Position numbers and translations under genes: made by a program. A stretch of 64,000 nucleotides of DNA. Source: Mycolicibacterium holsaticum DSM 44478 = JCM 12374 (GTDB taxonomy: Bacteria > Actinomycetota > Actinomycetes > Mycobacteriales > Mycobacteriaceae). Positions 30,248 through 40,374 of this stretch are shown in pieces (the first letter of the stretch is position 1; each line of letters begins with the position of its first letter). The notes beneath the pieces were generated by a model. The model worked only from the letters and a program-made list of their open reading frames with translations. It made no database searches and was not told where the DNA came from. The DNA lies in the NCBI RefSeq assembly GCF_019645835.1, contig NZ_CP080998.1:2356001-2420000 (forward strand), in the 5' to 3' direction.

Positions 30248-32083
30248 ATGAGCGAATCCGAGCGTTCTGAAGCCTACCCAGAGGGTTTCGGCAGCCGCGA
30301 ATCAGGCATGTCCAGCGACGATGCCGCTGAGCTCGAGGAGCTGCGCCGAGAGGCGGCGGCCCTGCGAGAGCAGCTGGAGAACGCGGTAGGCCCGTCAAGC
30401 GGGCTGCGGAGCGCACGCGATGTGCATCAGCTCGAGGCGCGGATCGATTCCCTTGCGGCGCGAAACGCCAAGCTGATGGAAACTCTTAAAGAGGCTCGCC
30501 AGCAACTGCTTGCCTTGCGCGAGGAGGTCGATCGACTCGGCCAGCCGCCGAGCGGTTACGGCGTGCTGCTGGGCGTGCAGGACGACGACACCGTCGACGT
30601 CTTCACCTCCGGGCGCAAGATGCGGCTGACGTGCTCGCCCAACATCGACACCAAGACGCTCAAACAGGGCCAGACGGTCCGGCTGAACGAGGCGCTGACC
30701 GTCGTCGAGGCCGGCAACTACGAAGCGGTCGGCGAGATCAGCACGCTGCGCGAGATCCTCTCCGACGGTCATCGTGCGCTCGTCGTGGGGCACGCCGACG
30801 AGGAACGCATCGTCTGGCTGGCCGAGCCGCTGGTGTCGGTCGAGGATCTGCCCGACGACTACGACGGCCTCGACGACGACCGCCCCCGCAGGCTGCGGCC
30901 GGGCGATTCGCTGCTCGTCGACACCAAGGCCGGGTACGCCTTCGAGCGGATCCCCAAGGCCGAGGTCGAGGATCTGGTGCTCGAGGAAGTGCCCGACGTC
31001 AGCTACAACGACATCGGCGGGCTGGGCCGCCAGATCGAGCAGATCCGCGACGCGGTCGAGCTACCGTTCCTGCACAAGGAGCTGTACCGGGAGTACTCGC
31101 TGCGCCCGCCGAAGGGTGTGCTGCTCTACGGTCCGCCCGGCTGCGGTAAGACGCTGATCGCCAAGGCGGTGGCCAACTCGCTGGCCAAGAAGATGGCCGA
31201 GGTGCGCGGCGACGACGCCCGCGAGGCCAAGAGCTACTTCCTCAACATCAAGGGCCCCGAGCTGCTGAACAAGTTCGTCGGCGAGACCGAGCGCCACATC
31301 CGGCTGATCTTCCAGCGCGCCCGCGAGAAGGCGTCGGAAGGCACCCCGGTGATCGTGTTCTTCGACGAGATGGACTCGATCTTCCGCACCCGCGGCACCG
31401 GTGTGAGCTCGGACGTGGAGACCACCGTGGTGCCGCAGCTGCTCTCGGAGATCGACGGTGTCGAGGGTCTGGAGAACGTCATCGTGATCGGCGCCTCAAA
31501 CCGCGAGGACATGATCGACCCGGCGATCCTGCGGCCCGGCCGCCTCGACGTCAAGATCAAGATCGAGCGGCCGGATGCCGAAGCGGCGCAAGACATCTTC
31601 AGCAAGTACCTCACCGAGGCCCTGCCGGTGCACGCCGATGATCTGGCCGAGTTCGGTGGCGACCGCACGGCGTGCCTGAAGGCGATGATCGAGAAGGTCG
31701 TCGACCGGATGTACGCCGAGATCGACGACAACCGGTTCCTGGAGGTCACCTATGCCAACGGTGACAAGGAAGTCATGTACTTCAAGGACTTCAACTCCGG
31801 GGCGATGATCCAGAACGTCGTGGACCGCGCGAAGAAGAACGCGATCAAGTCGGTGCTGGAGACCGGCCAACCCGGCCTGCGCATCCAGCACCTGCTGGAC
31901 TCGATCGTCGACGAGTTCGCCGAGAACGAGGACCTGCCCAACACCACCAATCCCGATGACTGGGCCAGGATCTCGGGTAAGAAGGGCGAGCGGATCGTCT
32001 ACATCCGCACGTTGGTCACCGGCAAGAGCTCGAGCGCGTCGCGCGCGATCGACACCGAGAGCAACCTGGGCCAGTACCTGTAG
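30248..32083 (+). CDS. mpa: Proteasome-associated ATPase Mpa (ARC)
   Basis: Hexameric AAA+ unfoldase that captures pupylated proteins and threads them into the 20S proteasome. The 611-residue protein has an N-terminal coiled coil (residues ~22-95, [18 protein letters not shown]) that binds Pup, an interdomain OB region (~100-240), and the AAA domain with Walker A GPPGCGKT (~297-304) and Walker [11 protein letters not shown]. It ends in the QYL motif that docks into the proteasome alpha ring. The ATG is 8 nt downstream of GAAGGGG. In M. tuberculosis the gene is Rv2115c. Three minus-strand genes separate it from dop. Confidence 0.97.
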   Translation: MSESERSEAYPEGFGSRESGMSSDDAAELEELRREAAALREQLENAVGPSSGLRSARDVHQLEARIDSLAARNAKLMETLKEARQQLLALREEVDRLGQPPSGYGVLLGVQDDDTVDVFTSGRKMRLTCSPNIDTKTLKQGQTVRLNEALTVVEAGNYEAVGEISTLREILSDGHRALVVGHADEERIVWLAEPLVSVEDLPDDYDGLDDDRPRRLRPGDSLLVDTKAGYAFERIPKAEVEDLVLEEVPDVSYNDIGGLGRQIEQIRDAVELPFLHKELYREYSLRPPKGVLLYGPPGCGKTLIAKAVANSLAKKMAEVRGDDAREAKSYFLNIKGPELLNKFVGETERHIRLIFQRAREKASEGTPVIVFFDEMDSIFRTRGTGVSSDVETTVVPQLLSEIDGVEGLENVIVIGASNREDMIDPAILRPGRLDVKIKIERPDAEAAQDIFSKYLTEALPVHADDLAEFGGDRTACLKAMIEKVVDRMYAEIDDNRFLEVTYANGDKEVMYFKDFNSGAMIQNVVDRAKKNAIKSVLETGQPGLRIQHLLDSIVDEFAENEDLPNTTNPDDWARISGKKGERIVYIRTLVTGKSSSASRAIDTESNLGQYL

Positions 32084-32100
32084 GACGCTCGCAGGGCCGG

Positions 32101-32733
32101 TCAGCCCGACGCCGTCTGCAGTGAGTAGCTGTTGGCCAGATCGTCCTGGGTGACGCACGCGTGCTCGGTCGCGGTGTCGACCACCAGAGGCGCCGTCGGC
32201 ACCCGCGACCGGTAGCTCCAGCCGGCGGGCAGCGACAGCCGCTCGGCCAGCCCAGGCAGATCGGCCAGCGACAACGACGGATCGACTGTCTGACTACAGG
32301 TCTGCATCACCCAGCACCGGCCGTCGGGGTCGACGAGTTCGTAGACCTCGCGGCCGGCGTCGAAGGTGAACACCGCTTTGCGGTCCACCCGGTTGACGTG
32401 GTAGGGCGCCGGGTTCATCGACGACAGCTGCACCGTGGCCTGCCGGATCATCTCGATACCGCCGAAGGTCTTGTGTTCCAACGTTTCCCGGCCGCGTTTA
32501 CCGATGCTGCTCATCAGCCAGTATCGCGGCCCGTTGAGCAGGGCGGCGACGGCGCCGTTGTCGGCTGCGATGGCCTGGGCGTCGAGCTTTGCCCACAGTT
32601 CGGCCGGGCAGTCGTTGAGCGGAAAGGTGTTGTAGACGGTGGCCTCCGGACCGTCGGTTCCCGAGCGCACCAGCAGGACCTCCCCGTAGCGCTTGGCGAA
32701 CACGTCGGTCGTCGTCGCGATGTCGTCTGCCAT
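32101..32733 (-). CDS. Hypothetical protein (Rv2114-like)
   Basis: A 210-residue protein starting at ATG 32733 (MADDIATTTDVFAKRYGEV); a longer frame extends upstream but runs antisense through poor coding sequence. The sequence looks globular: VYNTFPLNDCPAELW, YWLMSSIGKRGRETLEHKTFGG and FTFDAGREVYELVDPDGRCWVMQTCSQ. No signal peptide, membrane segment or catalytic motif stands out. By position it matches the conserved protein Rv2114 of M. tuberculosis, always beside mpa. It is convergent with mpa and upstream of nothing obvious on its own strand, being the last of three minus-strand genes. A role linked to the proteasome is only inference. Confidence 0.75.
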   Translation of the reverse strand: MADDIATTTDVFAKRYGEVLLVRSGTDGPEATVYNTFPLNDCPAELWAKLDAQAIAADNGAVAALLNGPRYWLMSSIGKRGRETLEHKTFGGIEMIRQATVQLSSMNPAPYHVNRVDRKAVFTFDAGREVYELVDPDGRCWVMQTCSQTVDPSLSLADLPGLAERLSLPAGWSYRSRVPTAPLVVDTATEHACVTQDDLANSYSLQTASG

Positions 32734-32798
32734 ACCCGCGAACGTAGCCGTGGTGGCGCGGTGAGCGTGCGCAAACTCGCGCAAAAAGGGGGGTCGAG

Positions 32799-33953
32799 CT
32801 AGGCGGGTTCGCGTTCCAGGTAGGCGTCGCGGCCGGCCAGGCTGACCGCCACGTCGGCGATCAGCGGGTCGAAGAACCGCTCTCGGTACAGCGGGTCGAC
32901 GCTGGTGCTGACCGTGAAGTACAGCCCGGACAGCACCGCGACGAACAACGACACGTGCACGACGGTCTGGGGCACCGGCACGTCGACGCCGAACCATGTT
33001 CCCGGACAGGGCGGTTGACCGATGGCACAGCCCTGTTCGGCCGACCAGAGCACGGCCACGTCGTCGGGTATCGCGACGATGCCCAGCGCCAGAAAGAACG
33101 CGAAGATCCCTGCGGTGAAGAACACCACCTGGATGGCCTGTGACACCACCATCACGGCGACGACGTTGACCTGCTCGGCCAGCGAGAGCGGAGTGCGCGC
33201 CGGTTGGCGGCCGTCCCGGATCGCCAACGGGGTACCTGCGAGCAGCTTGGCGGGATCGTTCTGTTCGGCGCGGTCCTCGCGCAGCGCGCGGACCTCGTCG
33301 CGGATGGTGGTCACCACGAACAGCAGCGCCACGATCGACAAGAAACCGATTGTCTCCCAGAGCCGTTGACGGGTCATTCGGGCCGCCAGCTGCCACAGTT
33401 CGCCGGTGAAGTAGACCACCACGGTGATCATCAGCAGCGGCAGTGCCCGGCTCATCAGCGTGCCGAGCGCCCCGAACTGCAGCGAGGCGAACCGGAACGC
33501 CCACAGCGCGATCGAGCCGAACCCGATGTACGTCAACCAGATCGCCACCAGCGCGACGACGGCGAACCCCAGCGCCTCGGCCGCCGCGATACCCGAAAAG
33601 CCGCTGTCGGCGAACGGAAGCCCGAGCACGAACAGCGCCATCACGAGCAGGGCCGCAGACCGCCGGCCCGCCTCGGAGAGCGTCGTGCCCGCGCGGTGCA
33701 ACGCGTACAGCCCGAACGGCGCCGCGATCAGCAGCAGGCCCAGCACCGCCAGTCGGACCACGATGCCGTAGTCGGGATCACCGTCAGTCCACTCGGCCAG
33801 CAGAAACGTCAGCGCGATCACCGCGCCGGTACCGCTGACCATCGGCGCGGAGCGCTCGACGAGCGCGCGCGACCGCACCCGTCGGGTCAGGACCAGCGGC
33901 AGGCCGCGGTGCAGGAACCACTGATGGACATGCCGCATGTCGGACACGGCCAC
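32799..33953 (-). CDS. Integral membrane protein (Rv2113-like), copy 1
   Basis: A 384-residue membrane protein with about eight hydrophobic helices. The N-terminus (HVHQWFLHRGLPLVLTRRVRSRALVERSAP) precedes helix 1. Large middle helices include SRALPLLMITVVVYF and TIGFLSIVALLFVV, then a cytoplasmic region rich in charge (IRDEVRALREDRAEQNDPAKLL), two more helices, and a C-terminal amphipathic part (YRERFFDPLIADVAVSLAGRDAYL). It is paralogous to the next gene upstream: both share WFL-x2-GLP-x-VL near the N-terminus, NVV/NVMF-VV-x-SQ in the late helices, and FLDPLxxD at the end. It probably has its start at ATG 33953 or 33938. Function unknown. Confidence 0.82.
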   Translation of the reverse strand: MAVSDMRHVHQWFLHRGLPLVLTRRVRSRALVERSAPMVSGTGAVIALTFLLAEWTDGDPDYGIVVRLAVLGLLLIAAPFGLYALHRAGTTLSEAGRRSAALLVMALFVLGLPFADSGFSGIAAAEALGFAVVALVAIWLTYIGFGSIALWAFRFASLQFGALGTLMSRALPLLMITVVVYFTGELWQLAARMTRQRLWETIGFLSIVALLFVVTTIRDEVRALREDRAEQNDPAKLLAGTPLAIRDGRQPARTPLSLAEQVNVVAVMVVSQAIQVVFFTAGIFAFFLALGIVAIPDDVAVLWSAEQGCAIGQPPCPGTWFGVDVPVPQTVVHVSLFVAVLSGLYFTVSTSVDPLYRERFFDPLIADVAVSLAGRDAYLEREPA

Positions 33954-33983
33954 ATTGTGCGCGATGACGACGCCCGCCGTGGG

Positions 33984-35153
33984 TCAGCGCGCCGAAACGT
34001 AGGCCCGGTAGCGGTCACGGGCCACCAGGGTGAGCCGCAGATCGTCGGTCAGCGGATCGAGGAACTGCACCCGGTAGTCACTGTCGCTGACCGATTTGGC
34101 GCTGACGTACATGAACGTCAGCGCGCCCAGGAACATCGTGACGTGGATCAGCGCCTGCGGGACCGGGATCGTCATCCCGAGAATCGTTCCGTCGCTTGAC
34201 CCGTTCTGCGTCCAGGCGGCCAGCAGTTCGGGGGAGAGCACGATCAACCCCAGCACGAAGAAGATGAGCGCCGTCACCACCGCCACCACGAAGATGTGGG
34301 CGAGTTGGGAGACCGCCAACACGAACATCACGTTGAGCCGTTCGGGCCTGCGCAGGGGCAGGCTGTCCGACGGATCGGGCATCGCCTCGAAAGGCGTTGC
34401 GTCCAACTGGGCTTCACGACCGTCGAGCAGACCTTGTGATTCCATCAGCGGCCGGAACCGATCGATCGTCACCGACACCACGAACGTCGACGCGATCAAC
34501 GCGAGGAACACCAGCGCCAGCCACAACCGCGCGCGCGAGATCTTGGCCGCCATCAACCACACCGGCGAGTTGAAGAACACCAGGATCGTCAGCAGCAGCA
34601 CCGGTAGGGCGCGAATCACCAGCGAACCCGCTGCGGCCAGATGCGACAACGTCATTCGCACGGTCCAGCTCATGATCGAACCGGCGCCGCACGCGGTGGC
34701 CGCCAGAATGATCGCGACCACGATGCCCTCGAAGATCAAGTCCCCGAGCACCCGCGGGCCCGGACCGCCCGCGATGCCGCCTGCGACGGCGACGGCCAGT
34801 GACACCGTCGCCGCCACCGTGCGGCCCGGCACCGTGGCGATGCGGGACACCAGCCAGCCGACCAACGCCGCCACCGGCAACACCAGGATCACCAACGCCA
34901 GGACGAACCACTCGGTGCGCGTGGGCTGGCCGTCGATGTCGATGGTGTGCTTGCCGGTGACGTGCACAACGAGCGCGGAATTGAGCATGAACACCGCGAA
35001 CGCCGCCAACGCGGGCGCCGAACGTGGCCACACCCGCCGGACCAGCGCGCCCGGTCGCAGCACGGCGGGCAGCCCGTGGTCGAGGAACCAGGCGTCGGCC
35101 GCACGGCGCAGCGCTACCTCGTCGGCCTGTCGGGCCTGGCGATTGGACGGCAC
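33984..35153 (-). CDS. Integral membrane protein, tandem paralogue (copy 2)
   Basis: A 389-residue membrane protein, the upstream member of a tandem pair with the gene at 32799-33953. Parallel landmarks are [77 protein letters not shown] and [21 protein letters not shown]. About eight helices are predicted, with a long charged stretch between the first and second halves. It is divergent from dop with 40 nt between starts, so the pair shares a promoter region with the depupylase gene. Function unknown; there is no transporter or enzyme motif that I recognise. Confidence 0.82.
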   Translation of the reverse strand: MPSNRQARQADEVALRRAADAWFLDHGLPAVLRPGALVRRVWPRSAPALAAFAVFMLNSALVVHVTGKHTIDIDGQPTRTEWFVLALVILVLPVAALVGWLVSRIATVPGRTVAATVSLAVAVAGGIAGGPGPRVLGDLIFEGIVVAIILAATACGAGSIMSWTVRMTLSHLAAAGSLVIRALPVLLLTILVFFNSPVWLMAAKISRARLWLALVFLALIASTFVVSVTIDRFRPLMESQGLLDGREAQLDATPFEAMPDPSDSLPLRRPERLNVMFVLAVSQLAHIFVVAVVTALIFFVLGLIVLSPELLAAWTQNGSSDGTILGMTIPVPQALIHVTMFLGALTFMYVSAKSVSDSDYRVQFLDPLTDDLRLTLVARDRYRAYVSAR

Positions 35154-35180
35154 GGTCGCAGGCTACTGTGCGGCGTCGCC

Positions 35181-35186
35181 TACGCT
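35181..35186 (+). promoter_or_regulatory. -10 hexamer for leaderless dop start
   Basis: TACGCT ends 7 nt before the dop ATG with no Shine-Dalgarno between, the geometry of a leaderless start. Confidence 0.5.
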
Positions 35187-35193
35187 GGGCGAC

Positions 35194-36702
35194 ATGCAAC
35201 GGATTATCGGGACAGAGGTCGAGTACGGCATCTCGTCGCCGTCCGATCCGACCGCGAATCCGATCCTGACGTCGACGCAGGCGGTGCTCGCGTATGCGGC
35301 CGCCGCGGGGATCCAGCGCGCCAAGCGCACCCGGTGGGACTACGAGGTGGAATCGCCGCTGCGCGACGCCCGCGGATTCGACCTGAGCCGCTCGGCGGGC
35401 CCGCCGCCGATCGTGGACGCCGACGAGGTCGGTGCGGCCAACATGATCCTGACCAACGGCGCGCGGCTCTACGTCGACCACGCCCACCCGGAGTACTCGG
35501 CGCCGGAGACCACCGACCCGCTGGACGCGGTGATCTGGGACAAGGCCGGTGAGCGGGTGATGGAGGCCGCCGCCCGGCACGTCGCCAGCGTCCCCGGGGC
35601 CGTCAAGCTGCAGCTCTACAAGAACAACGTGGACGGCAAGGGCGCCTCCTACGGCTCGCACGAGAACTACCTGATGAGCAGGCAGACGCCGTTCTCCGCG
35701 GTGATCGCCGGGCTGACCCCGTTCCTGGTCTCCCGTCAGGTGATCACCGGCTCGGGCCGCGTCGGCATCGGCCCGTCCGGCGACGAACCGGGTTTCCAGC
35801 TGTCCCAGCGCGCCGACTACATCGAGGTCGAGGTCGGCCTGGAGACCACGCTCAAGCGCGGCATCATCAACACCCGCGACGAGCCGCACGCCGACGCTGA
35901 CAAGTACCGCAGGCTGCACGTGATCATCGGCGACGCGAACCTGTCGGAGACGTCGACCTACCTCAAGCTCGGCGCCACCGCGCTGGTGCTCGACCTCATC
36001 GAAGAGGGCCCGCAATTCGGAGCTGACCTCGCCGACCTGGCGCTGGCCCGGCCGGTGCACGCGGTGCACGTGCTCAGCCGCGATCCGTCGCTGCGCGCCA
36101 CCGTCGCGCTTGCCGACGGCCGGGAGCTGACTGGGCTTGCGCTGCAACGCATTTACCTGGACCGGGTGGCCAAGCTGGTCGACAGCCGCGACCCCGACCC
36201 GCGCGCCAACGACGTCGTCGAGACGTGGGCGCACGTGCTGGACCTGCTGGAGCGCGACCCGATGGAGTGCGCGGAGATCCTCGACTGGCCGGCCAAGCTG
36301 CGGCTGCTGGAGGGCTTCCGGCAGCGGGAGAACTTGGGTTGGTCGGCGCCCCGGCTGCACCTGGTCGACCTGCAGTATTCCGATGTGCGGCTGGACAAAG
36401 GCCTCTACAACCGGCTGGTCGCGCGCGGCTCGATGAAGCGGCTCGTCACCGAGCAGCAGGTGCTCGACGCGGTCGACAACCCGCCCACCGACACCCGCGC
36501 GTACTTCCGCGGCGAGTGTCTACGCCGGTTCGGGGCCGACATCGCGGCCGCGAGCTGGGACTCGGTGATCTTCGATCTGGGCGGGGACTCACTTGTCCGG
36601 ATTCCGACCCTGGAGCCGCTGCGCGGCAGCAAAGCGCACGTCGGCGCCCTGCTCGATTCGGTGGACAGCGCCGTCGAACTGGTCGAACAGCTCACGACCT
36701 GA
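35194..36702 (+). CDS. dop: Depupylase/deamidase Dop
   Basis: Deamidates the C-terminal Gln of Pup to Glu and removes Pup from conjugates. The 502-residue protein belongs to the glutamine-synthetase/gamma-glutamyl-cysteine ligase fold and is a paralogue of PafA (compare [10 protein letters not shown] with [10 protein letters not shown], both with the metal-binding Glu). The Dop-specific loop (residues ~45-80, [18 protein letters not shown]) is present, as are [17 protein letters not shown] and [20 protein letters not shown]. The ATG at 35194 matches the family start, and TACGCT 7 nt before it suggests a leaderless mRNA. Followed by pup (102 nt gap) and prcBA, giving the standard dop-pup-prcB-prcA order. 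Confidence 0.97.
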   Translation: MQRIIGTEVEYGISSPSDPTANPILTSTQAVLAYAAAAGIQRAKRTRWDYEVESPLRDARGFDLSRSAGPPPIVDADEVGAANMILTNGARLYVDHAHPEYSAPETTDPLDAVIWDKAGERVMEAAARHVASVPGAVKLQLYKNNVDGKGASYGSHENYLMSRQTPFSAVIAGLTPFLVSRQVITGSGRVGIGPSGDEPGFQLSQRADYIEVEVGLETTLKRGIINTRDEPHADADKYRRLHVIIGDANLSETSTYLKLGATALVLDLIEEGPQFGADLADLALARPVHAVHVLSRDPSLRATVALADGRELTGLALQRIYLDRVAKLVDSRDPDPRANDVVETWAHVLDLLERDPMECAEILDWPAKLRLLEGFRQRENLGWSAPRLHLVDLQYSDVRLDKGLYNRLVARGSMKRLVTEQQVLDAVDNPPTDTRAYFRGECLRRFGADIAAASWDSVIFDLGGDSLVRIPTLEPLRGSKAHVGALLDSVDSAVELVEQLTT

Positions 36703-36804
36703 TCGCGCTAACCCCGGTATTTCGCGTGCCGACCGGTAGGGTGGAAGGACGGCGGGCAGCAGTGGGCCCGCCCGCGACGGCTATAGACATAGCAGGAGGC
36801 AGCG

Positions 36805-36999
36805 ATGGCTCAGGAGCAGACCAAGCGTGGCGGTGGTGGCGGCGAGGACGACGACCTCTCCGGCAACGCGGCCGGCGGGCAGGAGCGTCGCGAGAAGTTG
36901 GCTGAGGATACCGACGACCTGCTCGACGAGATCGACGACGTTCTGGAAGAGAATGCCGAGGACTTCGTTCGTGCATACGTCCAGAAGGGTGGACAGTGA
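36805..36999 (+). CDS. pup: Prokaryotic ubiquitin-like protein Pup
   Basis: The 64-residue protein tag that PafA attaches to lysines through its C-terminal residue, marking proteins for Mpa and the proteasome. It is acidic and intrinsically disordered at the N-terminus (Gly-rich), with a helix that binds Mpa (residues ~30-51, [21 protein letters not shown]). It ends GGQ, so Dop must deamidate it before ligation. An AGGAGG at 36794-36799 lies 5 nt before the ATG. Its stop overlaps the start of prcB (GTGA). Confidence 0.97.
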   Translation: MAQEQTKRGGGGGEDDDLSGNAAGGQERREKLAEDTDDLLDEIDDVLEENAEDFVRAYVQKGGQ

Positions 37000-37901
37000 G
37001 CTGGCCGCATTCCGATAAGCTCGCTCTGCCCAACCCATCCCATCGCTTCTCCTCGGTAGCTCCCTCGGTATCCATGGATTTGTCGTCCTTCTCTGAACTG
37101 TTGCGCCGCCAGGCGCCCGAACTTCTGCCCGTGAACATGCACGCCACCGTCACCGACGCGGTGCCGCACGGCACCACGATCGTGGCGTTGAAGTACCCCG
37201 GCGGTGTGGTGATGGCCGGCGACCGCCGATCCACCCAGGGCAACATGATCGCCGGGCGCGACGTGCAGAAGGTGTACATCACCGACGACTACACCGCGAC
37301 CGGTATCGCGGGCACCGCCGCGATCGCGGTCGAGTTCGCCAGGCTGTACGCGGTCGAACTCGAGCATTACGAGAAGCTCGAAGGGGTGGCCCTGACGTTC
37401 GCCGGGAAGGTCAACCGGTTGGCGACGATGGTGCGCGGCAACCTCGGTGCGGCGCTGCAGGGTTTCGTCGCGCTGCCGCTGCTGGCCGGATATGACCTCG
37501 ACGACCCCAACCCCCACGCCGCCGGGCGCATCGTGTCGTTCGACGCCGCGGGCGGGTGGAATTTCGAGGACGAGGGCTACCAGTCGGTGGGGTCGGGTTC
37601 GATCTTCGCGAAGTCGTCGATGAAGAAGTTGTACTCCCAAGTCCGCGACGGCGATTCGGCGCTGCGGGTCGCGATCGAGGCGCTCTACGACGCCGCCGAC
37701 GACGACTCGGCCACGGGCGGGCCGGATCTGGTGCGCGGGATCTACCCGACCGCGGTGATCATCGGCGCAGACGGCGCCGAAGAGGTACCCGAACAACGGA
37801 TCGCCGACTTCGCCCGCCAAGTCATCGAAAGTCGTTCGCGCTCCGACACCTTCGGTCCAGATGCTGCACACCGTTCGACTGACGCGCGGGGAGACTCGTG
37901 A
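36996..37901 (+). CDS. prcB: 20S proteasome beta subunit PrcB
   Basis: The proteolytic subunit of the actinobacterial 20S proteasome. The 301-residue precursor has a propeptide of 59 residues removed by self-cleavage before Thr60 in [13 protein letters not shown]; Thr60 becomes the nucleophile. The core contains [17 protein letters not shown] (with the catalytic Lys-type region) and the C-terminal [15 protein letters not shown]. It starts at GTG overlapping the pup stop (GTGA) and overlaps prcA in the same way, so pup, prcB and prcA are translationally coupled. Confidence 0.97.
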   Translation: MSWPHSDKLALPNPSHRFSSVAPSVSMDLSSFSELLRRQAPELLPVNMHATVTDAVPHGTTIVALKYPGGVVMAGDRRSTQGNMIAGRDVQKVYITDDYTATGIAGTAAIAVEFARLYAVELEHYEKLEGVALTFAGKVNRLATMVRGNLGAALQGFVALPLLAGYDLDDPNPHAAGRIVSFDAAGGWNFEDEGYQSVGSGSIFAKSSMKKLYSQVRDGDSALRVAIEALYDAADDDSATGGPDLVRGIYPTAVIIGADGAEEVPEQRIADFARQVIESRSRSDTFGPDAAHRSTDARGDS

Positions 37902-38620
37902 GCTTTCCATATTTCATCTCGCCTGAGCAGGCGATGCGCGAGCGTTCGGAGCTCGCCCGTAAGGGAATCGCCAAGGGCCGCAGCGTGGTGGTGCTTGCCT
38001 ACGCCGACGGTGTGGTGTTCGTCGCCGAGAACCCGTCGCGGTCACTGCAGAAGGTCAGCGAACTCTACGACCGCGTCGGGTTCGCCGCGGTCGGGCGGTT
38101 CAACGAGTTCGACAACCTGCGCCGCGGCGGCATCCAGTTCGCCGACACCCGCGGTTATGCCTATGCCCGCCGCGACGTCACCGGCCGCCAGTTGGCCAAC
38201 GTGTACGCCCAGACGCTGGGCACCATCTTCACCGAGCAGGCCAAGCCCTACGAGGTGGAACTGTGCGTCGCCGAGGTCGCCCACCACGGCGAGTCCAAAC
38301 CCCCTGAGCTCTACCGCATCACCTACGACGGGTCGATCGCCGACGAGCCGCATTTCGTGGTGATGGGCGGCACGACCGACCCGATCACCGCGGCGCTCAA
38401 CGAGTCCTACACCGAGAACGCCAGCCTGGCCGACGCGGTGAAGATCGCCGTAGACGCGCTCAAGGTGGACGCCAACGGTGGCTCGGAACCGCGGAGCCTC
38501 GGGCCCGCCACGCTGGAAGTGGCCATCCTGGACGCCAACCGGCCGCGGCGCGCGTTCCGCCGGATCACCGGCGCCGCGCTGGACGCGCTGCTGCCCGAGG
38601 AGCAGGCCAACACCTCCTAG
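37898..38620 (+). CDS. prcA: 20S proteasome alpha subunit PrcA
   Basis: Forms the gating outer ring of the 20S proteasome, docking site for Mpa. The 240-residue protein begins with the gate segment [27 protein letters not shown] and lacks the catalytic Thr, with the alpha-type core [33 protein letters not shown]. The GTG start overlaps the prcB stop (GTGA). A minus-strand hydrolase gene follows before pafA, 15 nt after the prcA stop. Confidence 0.96.
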   Translation: MSFPYFISPEQAMRERSELARKGIAKGRSVVVLAYADGVVFVAENPSRSLQKVSELYDRVGFAAVGRFNEFDNLRRGGIQFADTRGYAYARRDVTGRQLANVYAQTLGTIFTEQAKPYEVELCVAEVAHHGESKPPELYRITYDGSIADEPHFVVMGGTTDPITAALNESYTENASLADAVKIAVDALKVDANGGSEPRSLGPATLEVAILDANRPRRAFRRITGAALDALLPEEQANTS

Positions 38621-38635
38621 ACCCGTCACCGGGGC

Positions 38636-40240
38636 TCAACCCGCCAGTCGGATCGCGGCCCGGTCCCCGGTGATCACGCCCAGGATGTTGCGCCACGAGT
38701 CCGACGGCCGGTTGAGCACGTCGGAATGGGCCCGGGGCCCCGCCATCAGCCGACCGTCGTCGTAATGGCCGGTGGCCAAATGGATCACGCCGGGCATCTC
38801 GTCGGGGTCGGCGCCGTGCGGGCCGCCGGGGATGCCCTGCACGGTCTGGATGAAGTCGCCGGGTGCGGTCATCGAGAACCGCAGCACATCCGGATTGCGG
38901 TTGTGCCAGTCGGCGGGATCGTCGACGCCGACGCCGGCCCCGGCGGCCGCCACGTACAACGTGCGGTCGGCGGTCAGCCCCAGCGCCTCGGCGGTGCCCA
39001 GGATCGAGCCGCCGTAGGAGTGGCCGATGAACGTCACCGGCACCGGCCGTCCGGTGGAGTCCACGGTGCGGTCGACATCCTCGCTGAACGCCACCAACCG
39101 CGGCGCCATTCGCAGCGCGTAGCGCGGGTCGGCGGCCGAGACCAGCGCGCTGGCCGGATTGTCGCCGCGCGGAAACGGGCCGCCCAGGTAGCTGATCAGG
39201 GCCACCTCGCCGCGACTCGCCGACACGAACCGGCGGGCGGTTTCGTTGACCGCGGGGGAGCCGGCGATCGTGGTGTTGAGCCCGGGTACCAGCACCGCCA
39301 CGCTGGTGGCCGTTGCGATGTCGCCGTGCAGTTCCACCAGCGACGCCCGAGCCGGGTCGAACGCGAGGATCTGCCGGTCGATCCGGCGGCCGCCGCCGGC
39401 GGGGTCGTCGACCTCGGCGAGCAGATCGCGGTAGACGGCCAGCCGGGCGGGATCCCGCTCGTCCAGGATCGCCTGCGCGACGTTGATGCGGTTGGCTTCG
39501 ACCCTCATCGACCACGGCACGCCGTCGGTGTTGCCGACCTGCTGGGGGAACTCGGTGACGAGGCGGTGGCGCTGCTCGGGTGTCATCGCCGCGATCTCCC
39601 CGGCGATGCGGTCCTGGCTCAACGCCGGCCAGCCCGCCACCACGTCGCCGGCCCGCACCGGCCACGCCCCGGCCGGCGTGGTCGACGGCGCAGGCGGCAC
39701 CGGCGCGGCGAGGGCTTCGGCGATGTCATGTCCGGCGTCGGCGTCGGCGGCGCCCAGCCGGTCGAGCGCCTCGACGATCTGGGTGCCCAGTTCGGCCGCG
39801 CGCGCCGTCAGCATCACGTGTGCGACGCCGTCGTCGCCGCCGGACAGCGCCACCAGCAGGGGCGCTGGACCTGCCGCCACCGATACGGAGCCGTCGTCGC
39901 CGACGGCGAAGCCCTCGGAGCGGGCGCCGGCGACGCGGGCCAGCACGTCGTCTCGGGCCGCGGCGATCTGCTGCGCGCCGTCGTAGGCCGCGACGGCGGC
40001 GGTCACCGCGGCACGCGCGACGAGGTCCGACTCGCGGTTCACCGAAAGTGCCCGACGGCGTGCGCTTTCGGCCGCTGAGCCGGTCCAGAAATCGTGCGTG
40101 CCGACGACGCCGCGCACGGTGACGTCGATGCGTTCATTCATATCGGCCGCCGCGGCGCACAGCTTGTCGGCGGCATCGCGCAGGTCGTCAGGTCGCCACT
40201 GCTCGGCCTGCGACACGGTGGGCCGTGTCCCATCGCCCAT
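38636..40240 (-). CDS. DUF1023 alpha/beta hydrolase with helical N-terminal domain
   Basis: A 534-residue protein in the space between prcA and pafA. The N-terminal ~95 residues are helical and WXG100-like ([19 protein letters not shown] resembles the W-x-G turn between two helices). The C-terminal half is an alpha/beta hydrolase of the DUF1023 family with the nucleophile elbow GHSYGG (Ser-His catalytic elements), preceded by [14 protein letters not shown] and followed by GHYDDGRLM. No signal peptide is obvious; export by a type VII system is possible for WXG-type proteins but unproven here. M. tuberculosis has a different set of genes, including PE/PPE pairs, in this gap, so this is an insertion-prone spot. 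Substrate unknown. Confidence 0.8.
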   Translation of the reverse strand: MGDGTRPTVSQAEQWRPDDLRDAADKLCAAAADMNERIDVTVRGVVGTHDFWTGSAAESARRRALSVNRESDLVARAAVTAAVAAYDGAQQIAAARDDVLARVAGARSEGFAVGDDGSVSVAAGPAPLLVALSGGDDGVAHVMLTARAAELGTQIVEALDRLGAADADAGHDIAEALAAPVPPAPSTTPAGAWPVRAGDVVAGWPALSQDRIAGEIAAMTPEQRHRLVTEFPQQVGNTDGVPWSMRVEANRINVAQAILDERDPARLAVYRDLLAEVDDPAGGGRRIDRQILAFDPARASLVELHGDIATATSVAVLVPGLNTTIAGSPAVNETARRFVSASRGEVALISYLGGPFPRGDNPASALVSAADPRYALRMAPRLVAFSEDVDRTVDSTGRPVPVTFIGHSYGGSILGTAEALGLTADRTLYVAAAGAGVGVDDPADWHNRNPDVLRFSMTAPGDFIQTVQGIPGGPHGADPDEMPGVIHLATGHYDDGRLMAGPRAHSDVLNRPSDSWRNILGVITGDRAAIRLAG

Positions 40241-40361
40241 GCCTCATGCTGGCAGAATCGCGCGCGCTCACCCGTCGGTTATCCACAGGCTGCCTCACGG
40301 CCGCCCACCGATGTACTCACTGTTTCCGCGCGGCTGCCCGCCTTTGCCCGTCAGCAACCAG

Positions 40362-40367
40362 TAGTCT
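40362..40367 (+). promoter_or_regulatory. -10 hexamer for leaderless pafA start
   Basis: TAGTCT ends 7 nt before the pafA GTG at 40375; no Shine-Dalgarno lies between. Confidence 0.5.
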
Positions 40368-40374
40368 CGATAAC

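Noticed and set aside
34414..36360. 648-residue minus-strand frame across dop and the second membrane protein
   Set aside because: Overlaps two well-supported genes in a different frame and has the composition of a shadow frame (Arg/Gly/His-rich, no motifs).
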